From positions 12,962,222-13,026,221 of the forward strand of contig NC_134095.1 of NCBI RefSeq assembly GCF_000715075.1: a DNA stretch of 64,000 nt, in the 5' to 3' direction. Below are positions 47,160 to 57,608 of the stretch, piece by piece. Below the pieces are notes generated by a model that saw only the letters and a program-made list of their open reading frames with translations, was not told the DNA's origin and did not search any database. This stretch comes from Nicotiana tabacum. Lineage: Eukaryota; Streptophyta; Magnoliopsida; Solanales; Solanaceae. The position numbers were made by a program, and so were the translations under genes. Position 1 is the stretch's first letter; the number at the start of each line of letters is the position of its first letter.

Positions 47160-49217
47160 ATGTGCAGGATGAGCACAAGTCAAAATGAACCATTCTCAGT
47201 GTGTAGCGAGGTCCCTTCGCAACTCCACATGTGGTGGAATGATATGGGAAAGGATAGTATAAAGATAGTGGAAAGAGTTTTGGGAGGTTTTGTCGATCTG
47301 TTGAATATCAAGCCAAGGACAGATATCATCGAGGCTCTAATACCGTTCTGGGACCCAACACGCAACGTGTTTCGTTTTGCTGACTTTGAACTTTCACCTA
47401 CACTAGAGGAAGTCGCCGGATATGCGGGGTTGAATGGGAAACTAAGAGGGCAGTATTTACTTTCACCAAGACCAGTATCTCCGCACGCGTTCTTGGATTT
47501 ACTAAGCATTAGTCGGAAGGTACAGAATGATGATTTGTCGAAGGGATGTTGTACTCTCCAATTCTTGTATCAACGGTACGGAATTCCTCAGGGTTTGGAA
47601 GAACCAAACCTCGGATTAACTCACACTGGGAACAGAATCAGGTGGGAAGCAAGACGTACTTTGGCATTTATCACAGCATTTCTGGGAATTGTGGTCTGTC
47701 CCCGCAAAGATAAAAAAATAGAGATAGGCCTTGTAGGGATGGCCGATGTTGCAATCAAAAGAACCGACAGTACTGTGGTTCCTTTGATTTTGTCTGAAAT
47801 CTACCGAGCTTTAACTATATGCCGAGAAGGAGGCAAGTTCTTTCAGGGATGCAATCTGTTACTCCAGTTGTGGATGCAAGAACACCTCCATCACCGAGTG
47901 GGATACATGAACCACGGGTTGACTGAGAAAAACTGCATTAGCGGCTTTGAGAAACGAATGACAGGCGTCATATTTCCCGAAGGCGTCGAAGCATGGCTTG
48001 CACAATTGAGGTCAACAACAGCCGACCAAGTTGAATGGGCATTTGGGTGGTTGAATGATACTGAGGTAATATACATGGCGGCCGAGGAATGTCATGTTCT
48101 TTTGATGGGACTTCGTAGCATCCAACCATATGCTCCTCATCGGGTACTGCGCCAACTAGGAAGATTTCAGGTAATTCCCACTGATGAGGATCTAAGCAAG
48201 CACGCCATTGAGTTGAGTCCAGGAGTCGTGTTCCCCGAAGGAAAAATTAGAAAGTTGTGGCACGAATGTAGATTCCTTGAACCCAAGACTATGGTTCGAG
48301 AGCTGGCTAAGGGTGAGGTAGACCCAAAATACGATGTTTGGTTCGGGAAAAGGTTCCAGATTCGTCAGAGGCCTGCCAAAAGAGCTCACGTCCAACAATT
48401 TACGGATGATTCGCAGGAACAGTGGGGCTGGTTAGAGAGAGAGGAAGGCTACCGGGTTGAAATCCGGAAGCTGAAGCGACAAATTGAAAGACTTATGTTT
48501 GAAAACAACGTTCAGGTAGCCTCAGAGCAGGGTGAGAAGAACAAATTAGCCAAAGAAAACCAGGCACTGAAAGCCCGAATTCGCCAAGTCAGTAAGAGTG
48601 ATAGCGACCGACAGAAACGTCGATCTGATGAAAGGTTGATAGCGGAATTGAGAAATCAAGTCAGCCAAAGCCGAGAAGACTTGGAGAGATCCCAGGCTTG
48701 TATAACAAGAATGCGGGTCAGGTGGGCTACAGTTACAACATCACGGAGAGAGCACCTATGGAAAGTAAAAAGGGACTATGAAATGAGTGTCGCGACATTG
48801 AGAGAGATAAACTCCATTCTCAATAATCGGGTCCTCAAACAAGCCCAGGATGCTAGAACATATAGAGAACACTACCATGAGTCGATAGCCCGGATGGAAG
48901 AACAAATGGAGAGGTTCCAAGAGCAGCTCATTGACAATACTCGAATATTGGGACTAAAGAATCAACGGATAGAACAGCTGTGCATAGAGAGGGATAGAAT
49001 CAGGGGTAGGATCAATGATATAGGGCGCTATATCACCACAAAGTGCCTAACATGTGAAGAGATGCCTCGTGATGTCCTATTTGCCTCAATCATGGGTTAT
49101 GTCCATCAGATCATGGAGGAACTAAAAAGCTTGCAAAGAAGCCTGGCCCCCAAGCCCGCGGAAAGGCCGAATGATGCCTCGCGGGCACCAAAATTCAAAG
49201 CTTTAATGTATCCCTAG
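47160..49217 (+). CDS. Ogre ORF1, plant-mobile-domain-like N-terminus plus coiled coil
   Basis: 685 residues from the ATG at 47160; a second ATG at 47169 follows a good acceptor-like site and may be the true start. Residues ~20-420 form a folded domain whose EALIPFWDPTRNVFRF...LSPTLEEVAGYAGL stretch resembles the plant mobile domain pattern (a 'work on host' PMD fold also found in host MAIN-like proteins and MULEs). That relation is my inference. Residues ~430-650 are rich in Glu, Arg, Lys and Gln with heptad character (RKLKRQIERLMFENN), so a long coiled coil is likely. It has no protease, RT or zinc-finger motif. ORF1 upstream of gag is a known Ogre feature of unknown function. The frame is uninterrupted. 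Confidence 0.85.
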   Translation: MCRMSTSQNEPFSVCSEVPSQLHMWWNDMGKDSIKIVERVLGGFVDLLNIKPRTDIIEALIPFWDPTRNVFRFADFELSPTLEEVAGYAGLNGKLRGQYLLSPRPVSPHAFLDLLSISRKVQNDDLSKGCCTLQFLYQRYGIPQGLEEPNLGLTHTGNRIRWEARRTLAFITAFLGIVVCPRKDKKIEIGLVGMADVAIKRTDSTVVPLILSEIYRALTICREGGKFFQGCNLLLQLWMQEHLHHRVGYMNHGLTEKNCISGFEKRMTGVIFPEGVEAWLAQLRSTTADQVEWAFGWLNDTEVIYMAAEECHVLLMGLRSIQPYAPHRVLRQLGRFQVIPTDEDLSKHAIELSPGVVFPEGKIRKLWHECRFLEPKTMVRELAKGEVDPKYDVWFGKRFQIRQRPAKRAHVQQFTDDSQEQWGWLEREEGYRVEIRKLKRQIERLMFENNVQVASEQGEKNKLAKENQALKARIRQVSKSDSDRQKRRSDERLIAELRNQVSQSREDLERSQACITRMRVRWATVTTSRREHLWKVKRDYEMSVATLREINSILNNRVLKQAQDARTYREHYHESIARMEEQMERFQEQLIDNTRILGLKNQRIEQLCIERDRIRGRINDIGRYITTKCLTCEEMPRDVLFASIMGYVHQIMEELKSLQRSLAPKPAERPNDASRAPKFKALMYP

Positions 49218-49290
49218 TTCAATCTTGCACTTGTTTGTTTTTCGAGTCTGTTGTCTACCCATATGTTTTTTCCTTTTCTTCAAACATTCT

Positions 49291-49291
49291 C

Positions 49292-49346
<55 letters not shown>
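49291..49346 (+). repeat. Poly-A run followed by (TA)n
   Basis: About 29 A residues and then a (TA)12-13 tract, ~75 bp after the ORF1 stop. A second, shorter A/TA tract lies at 49409-49428. Such tracts mutate fast, so assembled lengths are uncertain. Confidence 0.85.
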
Positions 49347-49352
<6 letters not shown>

Positions 49353-49442
49353 GTATTTTTTGTTTTTTCTGTGATGGCTTGTAATAGCATTATTTTTGAG
49401 TAATATAAAAAAAAAATATATATATATTTGGTCTTATGGCAC

Positions 49443-49506
49443 GAACTACGCTTGGTCTGATTCGTGCGGGGTCACGATACGTAGGCAATCTCTATAGGAT
49501 TCGACC
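49443..49506 (+). promoter_or_regulatory. Repeated pseudoknot-capable motif, copy B
   Basis: CTACG (49446-49450) can pair with CGTAG (49480-49484), GGTC (49454-49457) with GACC (49503-49506), TCGTG with CACGA (hairpin 1), and AATC with GATT (hairpin 2). The GGTC/GACC arm is swapped relative to copies C and D but still pairs. It lies between ORF1 (stop 49217) and gag (start 49794). Confidence 0.65.
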
Positions 49507-49793
49507 GTAATTAAAAAGAAAAAAAAAAGAAGAAAAAAAAAAAAAAGAGGAAGAATATATATTTGTCAGAGCAAAAATAAGCCGGGATGATGCATGCGGA
49601 TCGGAGCAAAAGCATGTTAGAAATGATTAACTGCCTAGGAGCATTGCATCCCCCTAACGTGCAATTACAATATCTGTTAAGACTCTACCACTGACAAGTT
49701 TGTTGTTTTTTCATACCAATATCAGTTAGTTGTTAGAGCGTACTGGCACCGTACCATTATCAGACAAGATCAAAAGGTCCTATACCAGAAAGT

Positions 49794-50282
49794 ATGACTG
49801 GGTCAGACAACAGCGTTGAGTCAGAAAAAACGGCCAATCAGATGCTGAAAGAAGCCCTGGAGAAAATGGAAAAAATGAGGCTAGAAATGAATGAAATGCA
49901 GATAGCCTTAGCTAGAGCCCAGAAGGGGCAAGAATTACCCGTTACTCCTACCCTCCAACCAACACACACGCCGGAATACCCTTCTCCCGGTCCTTCAACA
50001 AGTTTCCCAAGCCATCATTATTATCAGGGAAGAGAGGCTTATGATTCCCAAGCTCCACCACCCACTCAAAACCCTCCTCCACCAAATGTTCCCGTCTTTG
50101 TGGCACCTCCCCCAGCCCCATTGCACAGATCATCTAGTGAGCCATTGTTTCAGGCTCACGATACACAATACTACCCCCTGAACTCACATTCAAAGCACCC
50201 GAGCCACATACCTATAATCCCCACTTTGAGGTCCCGGCGGAGATTGAAAAGCCGGCTAAGAGCCCAGAGCAGGACGAGGTGA
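49794..50282 (+). CDS. Ogre gag, N-terminal frame (162 residues)
   Basis: Starts MTGSDNSVESEK, with a short coiled-coil-like stretch (residues ~15-45) and then a Pro-rich segment. After about residue 130 the frame becomes Arg-rich (RSRRRLKSRLR) and stops at 50282. From about 50195 the sensible gag continuation is in the next frame, which is open into the 50282 ORF. This fits loss of one base near 50190-50196 in this copy. The stop overlaps the next ATG as TGATG (50280-50284). Confidence 0.75.
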   Translation: MTGSDNSVESEKTANQMLKEALEKMEKMRLEMNEMQIALARAQKGQELPVTPTLQPTHTPEYPSPGPSTSFPSHHYYQGREAYDSQAPPPTQNPPPPNVPVFVAPPPAPLHRSSSEPLFQAHDTQYYPLNSHSKHPSHIPIIPTLRSRRRLKSRLRAQSRTR

Positions 50283-53200
50283 TGCGGAAATTTAAAAGCC
50301 TGGAGCAATCCTTCAGGAACATACACGGGTTAGGTAACCAAGTCAGCGTGGCTTACAAGGATCTATGCCCTTTCCCTGACGTTCAATTACCAGCAGGGTT
50401 CAAAATGCCCAAGTTCGATTTATACGAAGGGCATGGTGATCCTATGGCACATCTACGAGGTTTTTGTAGCAAAATGAGGGGAGCAGGGGGCAAAGATGAG
50501 CTATTAATAGCTTACTTTGGCCAGAGTTTGAGCGGGTCGGCGTTAGAGTGGTATACAAGACAAGATCCGAGCAGGTGGTACACCTGGGATGACTTGGCAC
50601 AGGCTTTCGCAGGACATTTCCAATACAACCTTGAGATAGTCCCAGACCGTCTCACATTGCTAAAGCTCGAGAAGAAACCCGGAGAGAGCTTCCGAGAATT
50701 TGGGTTCCGATGGAGAGAACAGGCAGCCAGAGTTGATCCCCCAATGAGAGAAGGAGAAATGGTGGATTACTTCTTACAAACTCTCGAGCCAACTTACTTT
50801 GGTCACTTGGTGACGTCAGTTGGCAAATCATTTAATGAAGTTGTGAAAATGGGAGGTATGATAGAAGAGGGACTTAAGTCTAATAAAATCCTGAGTTATT
50901 CGGCAATTAAGGCAACAACTCAGGCCATTCAGAGCGGCACGGGAGGTGCGCTAGGAAAGAAAAGGAGAGAGGAGGTCACGACATTAGAGGCCGACAATTG
51001 GTCCAGATCTAGAGGTCCTTCCCCTCATTACCAACCCAGACCCCATCGTCTAAACTACCCACACATTCCAAATTACCCTCCACAACCCTACTACCAACCA
51101 CAAGAACAACATTTCACCGTCCATCAAGCCCAGACATACACCCAACCTCCGGTTCGCCCACAATGGCGCACGCCGGTTCCCCACAATACATACCCACCTC
51201 CACATAACACATACCCACCTCCACATAACACATACCCACCACCACAAAACACCTATCCACCACCAAGAGCCTACAGGAACCCTCCAGGGATGGGTTTCAG
51301 GGGAAATCCGGCCGCCAGAAATGAAAGATTGCAGAGGCAAAGAACTTTTACTGAGTTGGGGGAAACTTATATTGCCTTGTTCCACAAATTGAGGCAGTTG
51401 GGTTTATTAAATCCTGTTGAGCCTAGATTACCAAATCCCTTACCCCAAAATATGGATCACTCGGTAAGATGTGAATATTGTTCGGGAGCTCCCGGACATG
51501 ATACCGAGAAATGTTGGAGGCTGAAACATGCAATACAAGATCTTATTGATACCAACAAGATCGAGGTACAGGCACCGGAGGCACCTAACATTAACCAGAA
51601 CCCATTGCCAAAGCACCCTGAAGCCCACATGATCGAGCTTGTGCACGAAGTAGGGGAGCCGAAGAAACCCCCACAGACAGTGATGATGATCCGTGCCACT
51701 CCAAAAGAAAAATCGATCAATGAGGAAGCAGGGGTAAAGTTGAAAGGGGAAGATGTCAAGCCAGTGGTGATATTGGGGAAGAATCCATCTGCCGCTACAA
51801 GGAAACCAGAACCAGCCAAGTTGGTAATAACGGGAGCATCATCTACACCCGTGGTTGTTGTGAAAGGGGTCTGCAGGGAACTGGTCATCATAAAACCAGT
51901 AGTCCAAACACCAATGATTGATAGCAAGGCTGTGCCTTGGAAGTATGAAAAGGCAGTGGTGATGTACAAGGGACAACAAGTGGAGGAGAATAGTTGTGAG
52001 GCGCAGGGACTGACTCGATCAGGACGGTGTTTTGCTCCGGCGGAATTGAGAAGACCCAATCCAGCTGCAATAAAGAAACCTGTGTCAGAAGAAGAAGCTG
52101 AGGATTTCTTAAAGAAGATGAAAGTGCAGGATTACTCCGTGGTCGAACAGTTGAAGAAAACACCGGCCCAGATCTCACTGCTATCATTATTAATCCATTC
52201 GGATGAACATCGTCGGGCCCTGATGAAGATACTGAATGAAGCTCATGTGCCCAATGAAATTTCTGTAAATCACCTGGAAACGATTGCCAACAAAATTTTC
52301 GAGGTGAACAGGGTAACATTTTCAGATGATGATCTGCCAGTGGAGGGCACGGAGCATAATAAAGCTCTCTACCTAACTGTCAAATGTGAAGATTCGGCAG
52401 TTACTCGGGCATTAGTGGATAACGGCTCAAGTGCCAATATTTGTCCATTATCCACCCTGAACCAATTGAAGATCGACCACGGAAGAATCCAAAAGAATAG
52501 CATTTGCGTCCGAGGATTTGACGGAAATGGAACAGCCACCGTGGGGGATATTATACTTGAGTTGACCATCGGTCCAGTCCAGTTTACCATGGAATTCCAG
52601 GTATTAGATGCTACGGTATCTTATAACTTTCTGTTGGGACGTCCGTGGATCCATGCAGCCAAAGCAGTGCCATCCACCTTGCATCAGATGGTCAAGTTCG
52701 AGTGGGATAGACAAGAGGTCGTATTGCACGGCGAGGACACTGCGTGCACCGTAGGAGGCGCCATTGTACCCTTCATAGAGACTAATGATGACAAAGGTCC
52801 CTGGGTCTACCAGATTTTTGATGCAGTGTCGGCAAACAAGATCCCCGAGGGTGAAATCATTCAGCATCCTAGGATAGCTTCCGCAACGGTTATGATGGTT
52901 TCAGAAATGCTAGGTAATGGGTTTATGCCAGGAAAAGGCTTGGGAGCTGAACTTCAGGGAATTGTTCAACCTGTTTCCTTGCCCAAGAATTTGGAGACCT
53001 TTGGGTTGGGGTTCAAACCGACTGCGGCAGATGTAAAACGAGCTCGGAAAATGAAGAAGAAAGTTTGGTTTCTTCCCAAACCTGTGCCACGTCTCTCAAG
53101 ATCTTTTGTTAGAGCAAGCGCCAAGGGGTCACCAGTCCCGAAAGTTCTCGGGCGATTGATTGGGATTGACGGGGATCTGAATCAGAGTTTCGAAAGATTG

Positions 53201-53329
53201 TTCACTAATGTCAATATGGTAGAAGTCGGAGAGGGTTCCAGTGGAACAGACATACAGTTTATGGGGCCTGAAGCCAAAACCAACAATTGGACGGTTACTC
53301 CTCTTCCTACTCGGGGAGAGTCCTGGTAG
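50282..53329 (+). CDS. Ogre gag-protease with G-patch
   Basis: About 1015 residues from the ATG at 50282 (an in-frame GTG precedes it; residue numbers here count from that GTG). The gag domain covers ~35-205 (MPKFDLYEGHGDP, SALEWYTRQDP, FGFRWREQAARVDPP). A Tyr/Pro-rich linker has four NTYPPP(H/Q/R) repeats from a 21-bp minisatellite (~51182-51262). A zinc knuckle at 398-412 is CX2CX5HX4C, one residue longer than usual. The aspartic protease has DNGSS at 714-718. A G-patch region lies at ~872-915 (SEMLGNGFMPGKGLG). The frame ends in TGGTAGTAG at 53324; the TG|GT inside is the predicted donor of an intron that would fuse this frame to RT. The protease Asp-x-Gly is present, so it looks functional. 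It is uninterrupted after the frame change near 50195. Confidence 0.87.
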   Translation: MRKFKSLEQSFRNIHGLGNQVSVAYKDLCPFPDVQLPAGFKMPKFDLYEGHGDPMAHLRGFCSKMRGAGGKDELLIAYFGQSLSGSALEWYTRQDPSRWYTWDDLAQAFAGHFQYNLEIVPDRLTLLKLEKKPGESFREFGFRWREQAARVDPPMREGEMVDYFLQTLEPTYFGHLVTSVGKSFNEVVKMGGMIEEGLKSNKILSYSAIKATTQAIQSGTGGALGKKRREEVTTLEADNWSRSRGPSPHYQPRPHRLNYPHIPNYPPQPYYQPQEQHFTVHQAQTYTQPPVRPQWRTPVPHNTYPPPHNTYPPPHNTYPPPQNTYPPPRAYRNPPGMGFRGNPAARNERLQRQRTFTELGETYIALFHKLRQLGLLNPVEPRLPNPLPQNMDHSVRCEYCSGAPGHDTEKCWRLKHAIQDLIDTNKIEVQAPEAPNINQNPLPKHPEAHMIELVHEVGEPKKPPQTVMMIRATPKEKSINEEAGVKLKGEDVKPVVILGKNPSAATRKPEPAKLVITGASSTPVVVVKGVCRELVIIKPVVQTPMIDSKAVPWKYEKAVVMYKGQQVEENSCEAQGLTRSGRCFAPAELRRPNPAAIKKPVSEEEAEDFLKKMKVQDYSVVEQLKKTPAQISLLSLLIHSDEHRRALMKILNEAHVPNEISVNHLETIANKIFEVNRVTFSDDDLPVEGTEHNKALYLTVKCEDSAVTRALVDNGSSANICPLSTLNQLKIDHGRIQKNSICVRGFDGNGTATVGDIILELTIGPVQFTMEFQVLDATVSYNFLLGRPWIHAAKAVPSTLHQMVKFEWDRQEVVLHGEDTACTVGGAIVPFIETNDDKGPWVYQIFDAVSANKIPEGEIIQHPRIASATVMMVSEMLGNGFMPGKGLGAELQGIVQPVSLPKNLETFGLGFKPTAADVKRARKMKKKVWFLPKPVPRLSRSFVRASAKGSPVPKVLGRLIGIDGDLNQSFERLFTNVNMVEVGEGSSGTDIQFMGPEAKTNNWTVTPLPTRGESW
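51182..51262 (+). repeat. 21-bp minisatellite coding NTYPPP(H/Q/R)
   Basis: About four in-frame copies of a 21-bp unit (aacacatacccacctccaca) inside the gag linker, encoding a Pro/Tyr-rich heptapeptide repeat. Copy number can vary without a frameshift. Confidence 0.85.
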
Positions 53330-53489
53330 TAGGCTTTGATTTTTGCTTTTTTATTTTTCGGATTATTCAGGGTGTAATCCAAATCTCATTTTATCTTGTA
53401 AAAGTGTGAACCCTGTTATCCCGCATTTTAATAAAACTCTTTTCTTGTCTCATTTTAATTTTGTTTTATTCTTTTCTCTTTCTGAACAG
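53326..53489 (+). other. Predicted intron between protease and RT
   Basis: Donor TG|GTAGTAGG at 53326. The acceptor is a T-rich tract ending ctttctgaacag|T at 53489. The 164-nt, AT-rich segment holds the stop codons that separate the two ORFs. Splicing joins two bases (TG) to one base (T) and keeps frame into the RT ORF, creating a single gag-pro-pol. An intron at this place is an established property of Ogre elements; the exact sites here are my reading. Confidence 0.75.
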
Positions 53490-56400
53490 TTCTCTTTTTA
53501 CTGGTTCTAATGACATGGCATGCACGACGGATCTTCGACCTAGTCTAATAAATCAATCTGACTCTGATTTAATGATACAAGAGATCGATTATGAGTCTGA
53601 ATATGATGAGGATAAAGCCTTCGAGGAAATAAACCGAGAACTATGCCAATTTGAAGAGAAACCCAAGCCTAATCTGAATGACACCGAGGCTGTAAATCTA
53701 GGGGATGCGGATAATGTCCGAGAAACCAAAATCAGCATCCACATTGAGCCTGGCATCAGGGAAGAATTAATCAAAGCACTCATTGAGTTTAAAGATATTT
53801 TTGCATGGTCATATGACGACATGCCGGGTTTAAGCACCAAGCTAGTGGTTCACAAATTGCCCATTGACCCGGCCTGTCTTCCTGTCAAGCAGAAACTGAG
53901 GAAGTTCAAAACAGATATGAGTGTGAAGATTAAAGAAGAAGTAACCAAGCAGCTGCAAGCAAAGGTTATTCGGGTCTCTCGATATCCTGATTGGTTGGCT
54001 AATGTAGTGCCAGTACCAAAGAAAGATGGGAAGATCAGGGTATGCGTCGACTACCGTAATCTGAACAGGGCAAGCCCAAAGGATAACTTTCCATTGCCCA
54101 ATATCCATATCTTGATCGACAATTGCGCCGGGAAAGAAATCGGCTCCTTTGTGGATTGCTACGCTGGGTATCATCAGATTTTGATGGATGAAGAAGATGC
54201 AGAGAAAACAGCTTTCATTACGCCATGGGGGACTTATTGTTATCGGGTAATGCCATTCGGTTTGAAGAACGCTGGGGCAACGTACATGAGAGCAATGACT
54301 ACTGTGTTCCATGATATGATACATAAAGAAATCGAAGTGTACGTAGATGATGTGATCATCAAATCCAAGCGTCAGGAAGACCACGTAGCAGACCTTAGGA
54401 AGTTTTTCCAAAGACTTCGAAGGTACGACATTAAGCTCAACCCAGCCAAATGTGCATTTGGTGTTCCATCTGGAAAGCTGTTAGGATTTATCGTCAGTCG
54501 GCGAGGCATTGAGTTGGATCCGTCAAAGATCAAATCCATCCAGGAATTGCCGCCACCGAGGAACAAAACAGAAGTAATGAGTCTGTTGGGAAGGTTGAAC
54601 TATATCAGCAGATTCATCGCTCAGCTCACAACAACTTGTGAACCCATCTTTCGATTGTTGAGGAAAGATGCCGCGATAGAATGGACGGCAGAATGTCAGA
54701 AGGCATTTGACCAGATCAAAGGTTATTTATCTAATCCACCTGTATTGGTTCCACCTGAGTCGGGGAGGCCATTAATCCTTTATCTAACGGTCCTGGATCA
54801 TTCGTTTGGTTGCGTGTTGGGTCAACACGACATCACAGGAAGAAAAGAGCAAGCCATCTATTATCTCAGCAAGAAGTTTACAGTCTATGAGAATAAGTAC
54901 ACTCAACTTGAGAAAACATGTTGTGCTCTAACTTGGGTAGCACAGAAGTTTAAGCATTATCTGTCGTCACATACTACATACCTTATTTCACGTCTGGATC
55001 CATTAAAGTATATTTTCCAGAAGCCTATGCCCACAGGAAGATTGGCAAAATGGCAGATATTACTCACAGAGTTCGACATTGTCTATGTGACGAGGACGGC
55101 CATGAAAGCTCAAGCATTGGCCGATCACTTAGCTGAGAATCCTATTGATGAAGAATACGAGCCTTTGAGGACGTATTTTCCTGATGAAGAAGTGATACAT
55201 ATAGAGGAGTTAGAACTGAATGAGGAGCCAGGGTGGAAGCTTTTCTTTGATGGGGCTGCTAATGCGAAAGGAGTTGGAGTAGGAGCAGTACTTATTTCAG
55301 AAACAGGACATCACTATCCTGTTACAGCTCAGCTACGTTTCTATTGTACTAACAACATGGCTGAATATGAGGCATGTATTTTGGGCCTACGATTGGCTGC
55401 AGACATGGATGTTCAGGACGTCTTGGTCTTGGGAGACTCGGACCTCCTAGTACATCAGATCCAGGGTGAATGGGAAACACGGGATTTGAAGCTTATACCA
55501 TACCGACAATGTTTGCACGATTTGAGCAAGCGATTTCGATCAGTGGAGTTCAGACACATCCCGAGAGTTCACAATGAGGTTGCCGATGCTTTGGCCACTT
55601 TAGCATCGATGTTGCACCATCCAGACAAAATCCATGTTGACCCATTGTATATTCAGGTTCGTGATCAGCATGCCTACTGCAACATAATAGAAGAAGAAAT
55701 GGATGGCGAGCCATGGTTTTATGATATCAAGGAATACCTCAGGATAGGAATATACCCGGAGCAGGCAACCGGAGATCAAAAGAGAGCCATTCGACGACTG
55801 GCAAATGGATTTTTCCTCAGTGGAGGAATGTTGTACAAAAGAACCCCAGATCTGGGATTGCTGAGATGTATTGATGCAGGTCAAGCCACGATAGTGATGA
55901 CAGAGGTACATGCTGGAATCTGTGGGCCCCATATGAGCGGATATGTGTTGGCAAAGAAGATTCTGCGAGCGGGATATTATTGGCTCACTATGGAGCATGA
56001 TTGTATCAGTTTCGTACGAAAATGCCATCAGTGTCAGATACACGGAGATCTGATTCATTCTCCACCAACGGAATTGCATACAATGTCCGCACCATGGCCA
56101 TTTGTAGCATGGGGCATGGATGTCATTGGGCCTATCGAGCCGGCAGCTTCGAACGGTCACAGGTTCATTCTGGTAGCCATCGATTATTTCACTAAGTGGG
56201 TTGAAGCCAAAACTTTTAAGTCTGTAACCAAGAAGGCAGTGGTGGATTTCGTCCATTCCCATATCATTTGTAGATTTGGGATCCCAAATATAATAATCAC
56301 GGACAATGGTGCTAATCTTAACAGCAACTTGATGAGAGAAGTATGTGAACAGTTTAAGATTACACACCGTAATTCCACTCCGTATCGGCCCAAGGCGAAT

Positions 56401-56961
56401 GGAGCAGTTGAGGCAGCCAACAAAAATATAAAAAAGATATTGAGGAAAATGATTGAAGGATCCAGACAATGGCATGAAAAGCTACCATTTGCGTTGTTAG
56501 GATACCGCACTACTGTTCGTACTTCAATAGGTGCGACTCCTTATTTGTTGGTATACGGAACCGAAGCAGTAATACCAGCAGAAGTTGAAATTCCTTCCCT
56601 TCGAATTATCGCTGAGGCCGGGATTGACGATGATGAATGGGTCAAAACCCGACTAGAGCAGCTGAGTTTAATGGATGAAAAAAGATTGGCAGCAGTATGT
56701 CATGGCCAGTTGTATCAAAAGAGAATGGCAAGAGCATACAATAAGAAGGTGCGCTCCAGAAAATTTGAAGTAGGGCAACAAGTATTGAAACGGATCCTCC
56801 CACATCAGATTGAGGCAAAAGGCAAGTTCGCCCCGAATTGGCAAGGGCCGTATATTGTGACCAGAGTATTATCCAATGGCGCTTTACGTCTGATGGATGT
56901 TGAAGGAAGATGCGTCGACATGGCTATCAATTCTGATGCAGTCAAAAGATATTATGTGTAA
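53490..56961 (+). CDS. Ogre pol: RT, RNase H, archaeal-type RNase H, integrase
   Basis: Open from 53461; the first ATG is at 53515, or 53490 is exonic if the intron is spliced. Residues counted from 53461. RT has VCVDYRNLNRASPKDNFPLP and the catalytic YVDD at 294-297. The first RNase H/tether region covers ~430-540. The second, archaeal-type RNase H starts LFFDGAANAKG (D597) and includes NNMAEYEA and a late VADALA. The integrase zinc region starts at H817 (HAGICGPHMSG, with CHQC after), and the core has D887, D948 and E984 (DX35E spacing). The C-terminal part lacks a recognisable chromodomain. The dual RNase H is diagnostic for the Tat/Ogre clade. No stop or frameshift was found, so pol appears intact. 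Confidence 0.95.
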
Positions 56962-57172
56962 TTTCTTTTGTTGTTTATTTGTTTGTTTGTACTTAGTGCT
57001 TATCGGATAATGAAATGACGGAGGCAATTCTTTCTTCTATCCAAACACTTTTAACCTTTGCTTTACCCCTTTGAGCCATACTTATCTTTTTATACCCCTC
57101 TCTTGGAATCATTAATGAAAAATGTATGAAAAAAAAACTTTTTGAAGGTCGCAAGAAAACAAAGGAGTCAGT

Positions 57173-57229
57173 GAACTACGTTCGACCTGATTCCTCAAAG
57201 AGGATACGTAGGCGCCTCACGGCTCGGTC
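57173..57229 (+). promoter_or_regulatory. Repeated pseudoknot-capable motif, copy C
   Basis: CTACG pairs with CGTAG, GACC with GGTC (57226-57229), TCCTC with GAGGA around an AAA loop (hairpin 1), and GCC with GGC around TCAC (hairpin 2). Constant words TGATT and ATA flank hairpin 1 as in copies B and D. It lies 212 bp after the pol stop. Confidence 0.65.
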
Positions 57230-57608
57230 ATAAGGTAATAAAATAAAAAAAAAAAAAAAAAAATCAAAAGAAAAATCCCCAAGTAAGAAAACTGGGGCAG
57301 AAATTATGTTTCTAAATTTTGAAGAAAAAAAAAGTTTGATTCCAAGAGTTGTAATACTTTACCCATCAAAGTTATTTTGAATTTTATATCCTTTTCTTCT
57401 AAAACCTATATTGATATCCAAAAAAAAGACCTCCCGATCAGTATCCGAGAGGTGTTAAGATAGGCAAATGAAAACCAAGAATAAAACATCGGTCCCTGAC
57501 TGAATGAGGATCATGAATTGAAAGAATTTATAGCCAAAAGAATTCCCGGCAGAGATAAATCTTATCGGCAACACTCCAATCCCAAGCTGAGAAAATAAGA
57601 TGAGAGAG

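Noticed and set aside
55600..56510. Long minus-strand frames of 291 and 108 codons
   Set aside because: Shadow frames opposite the intact integrase-coding strand.
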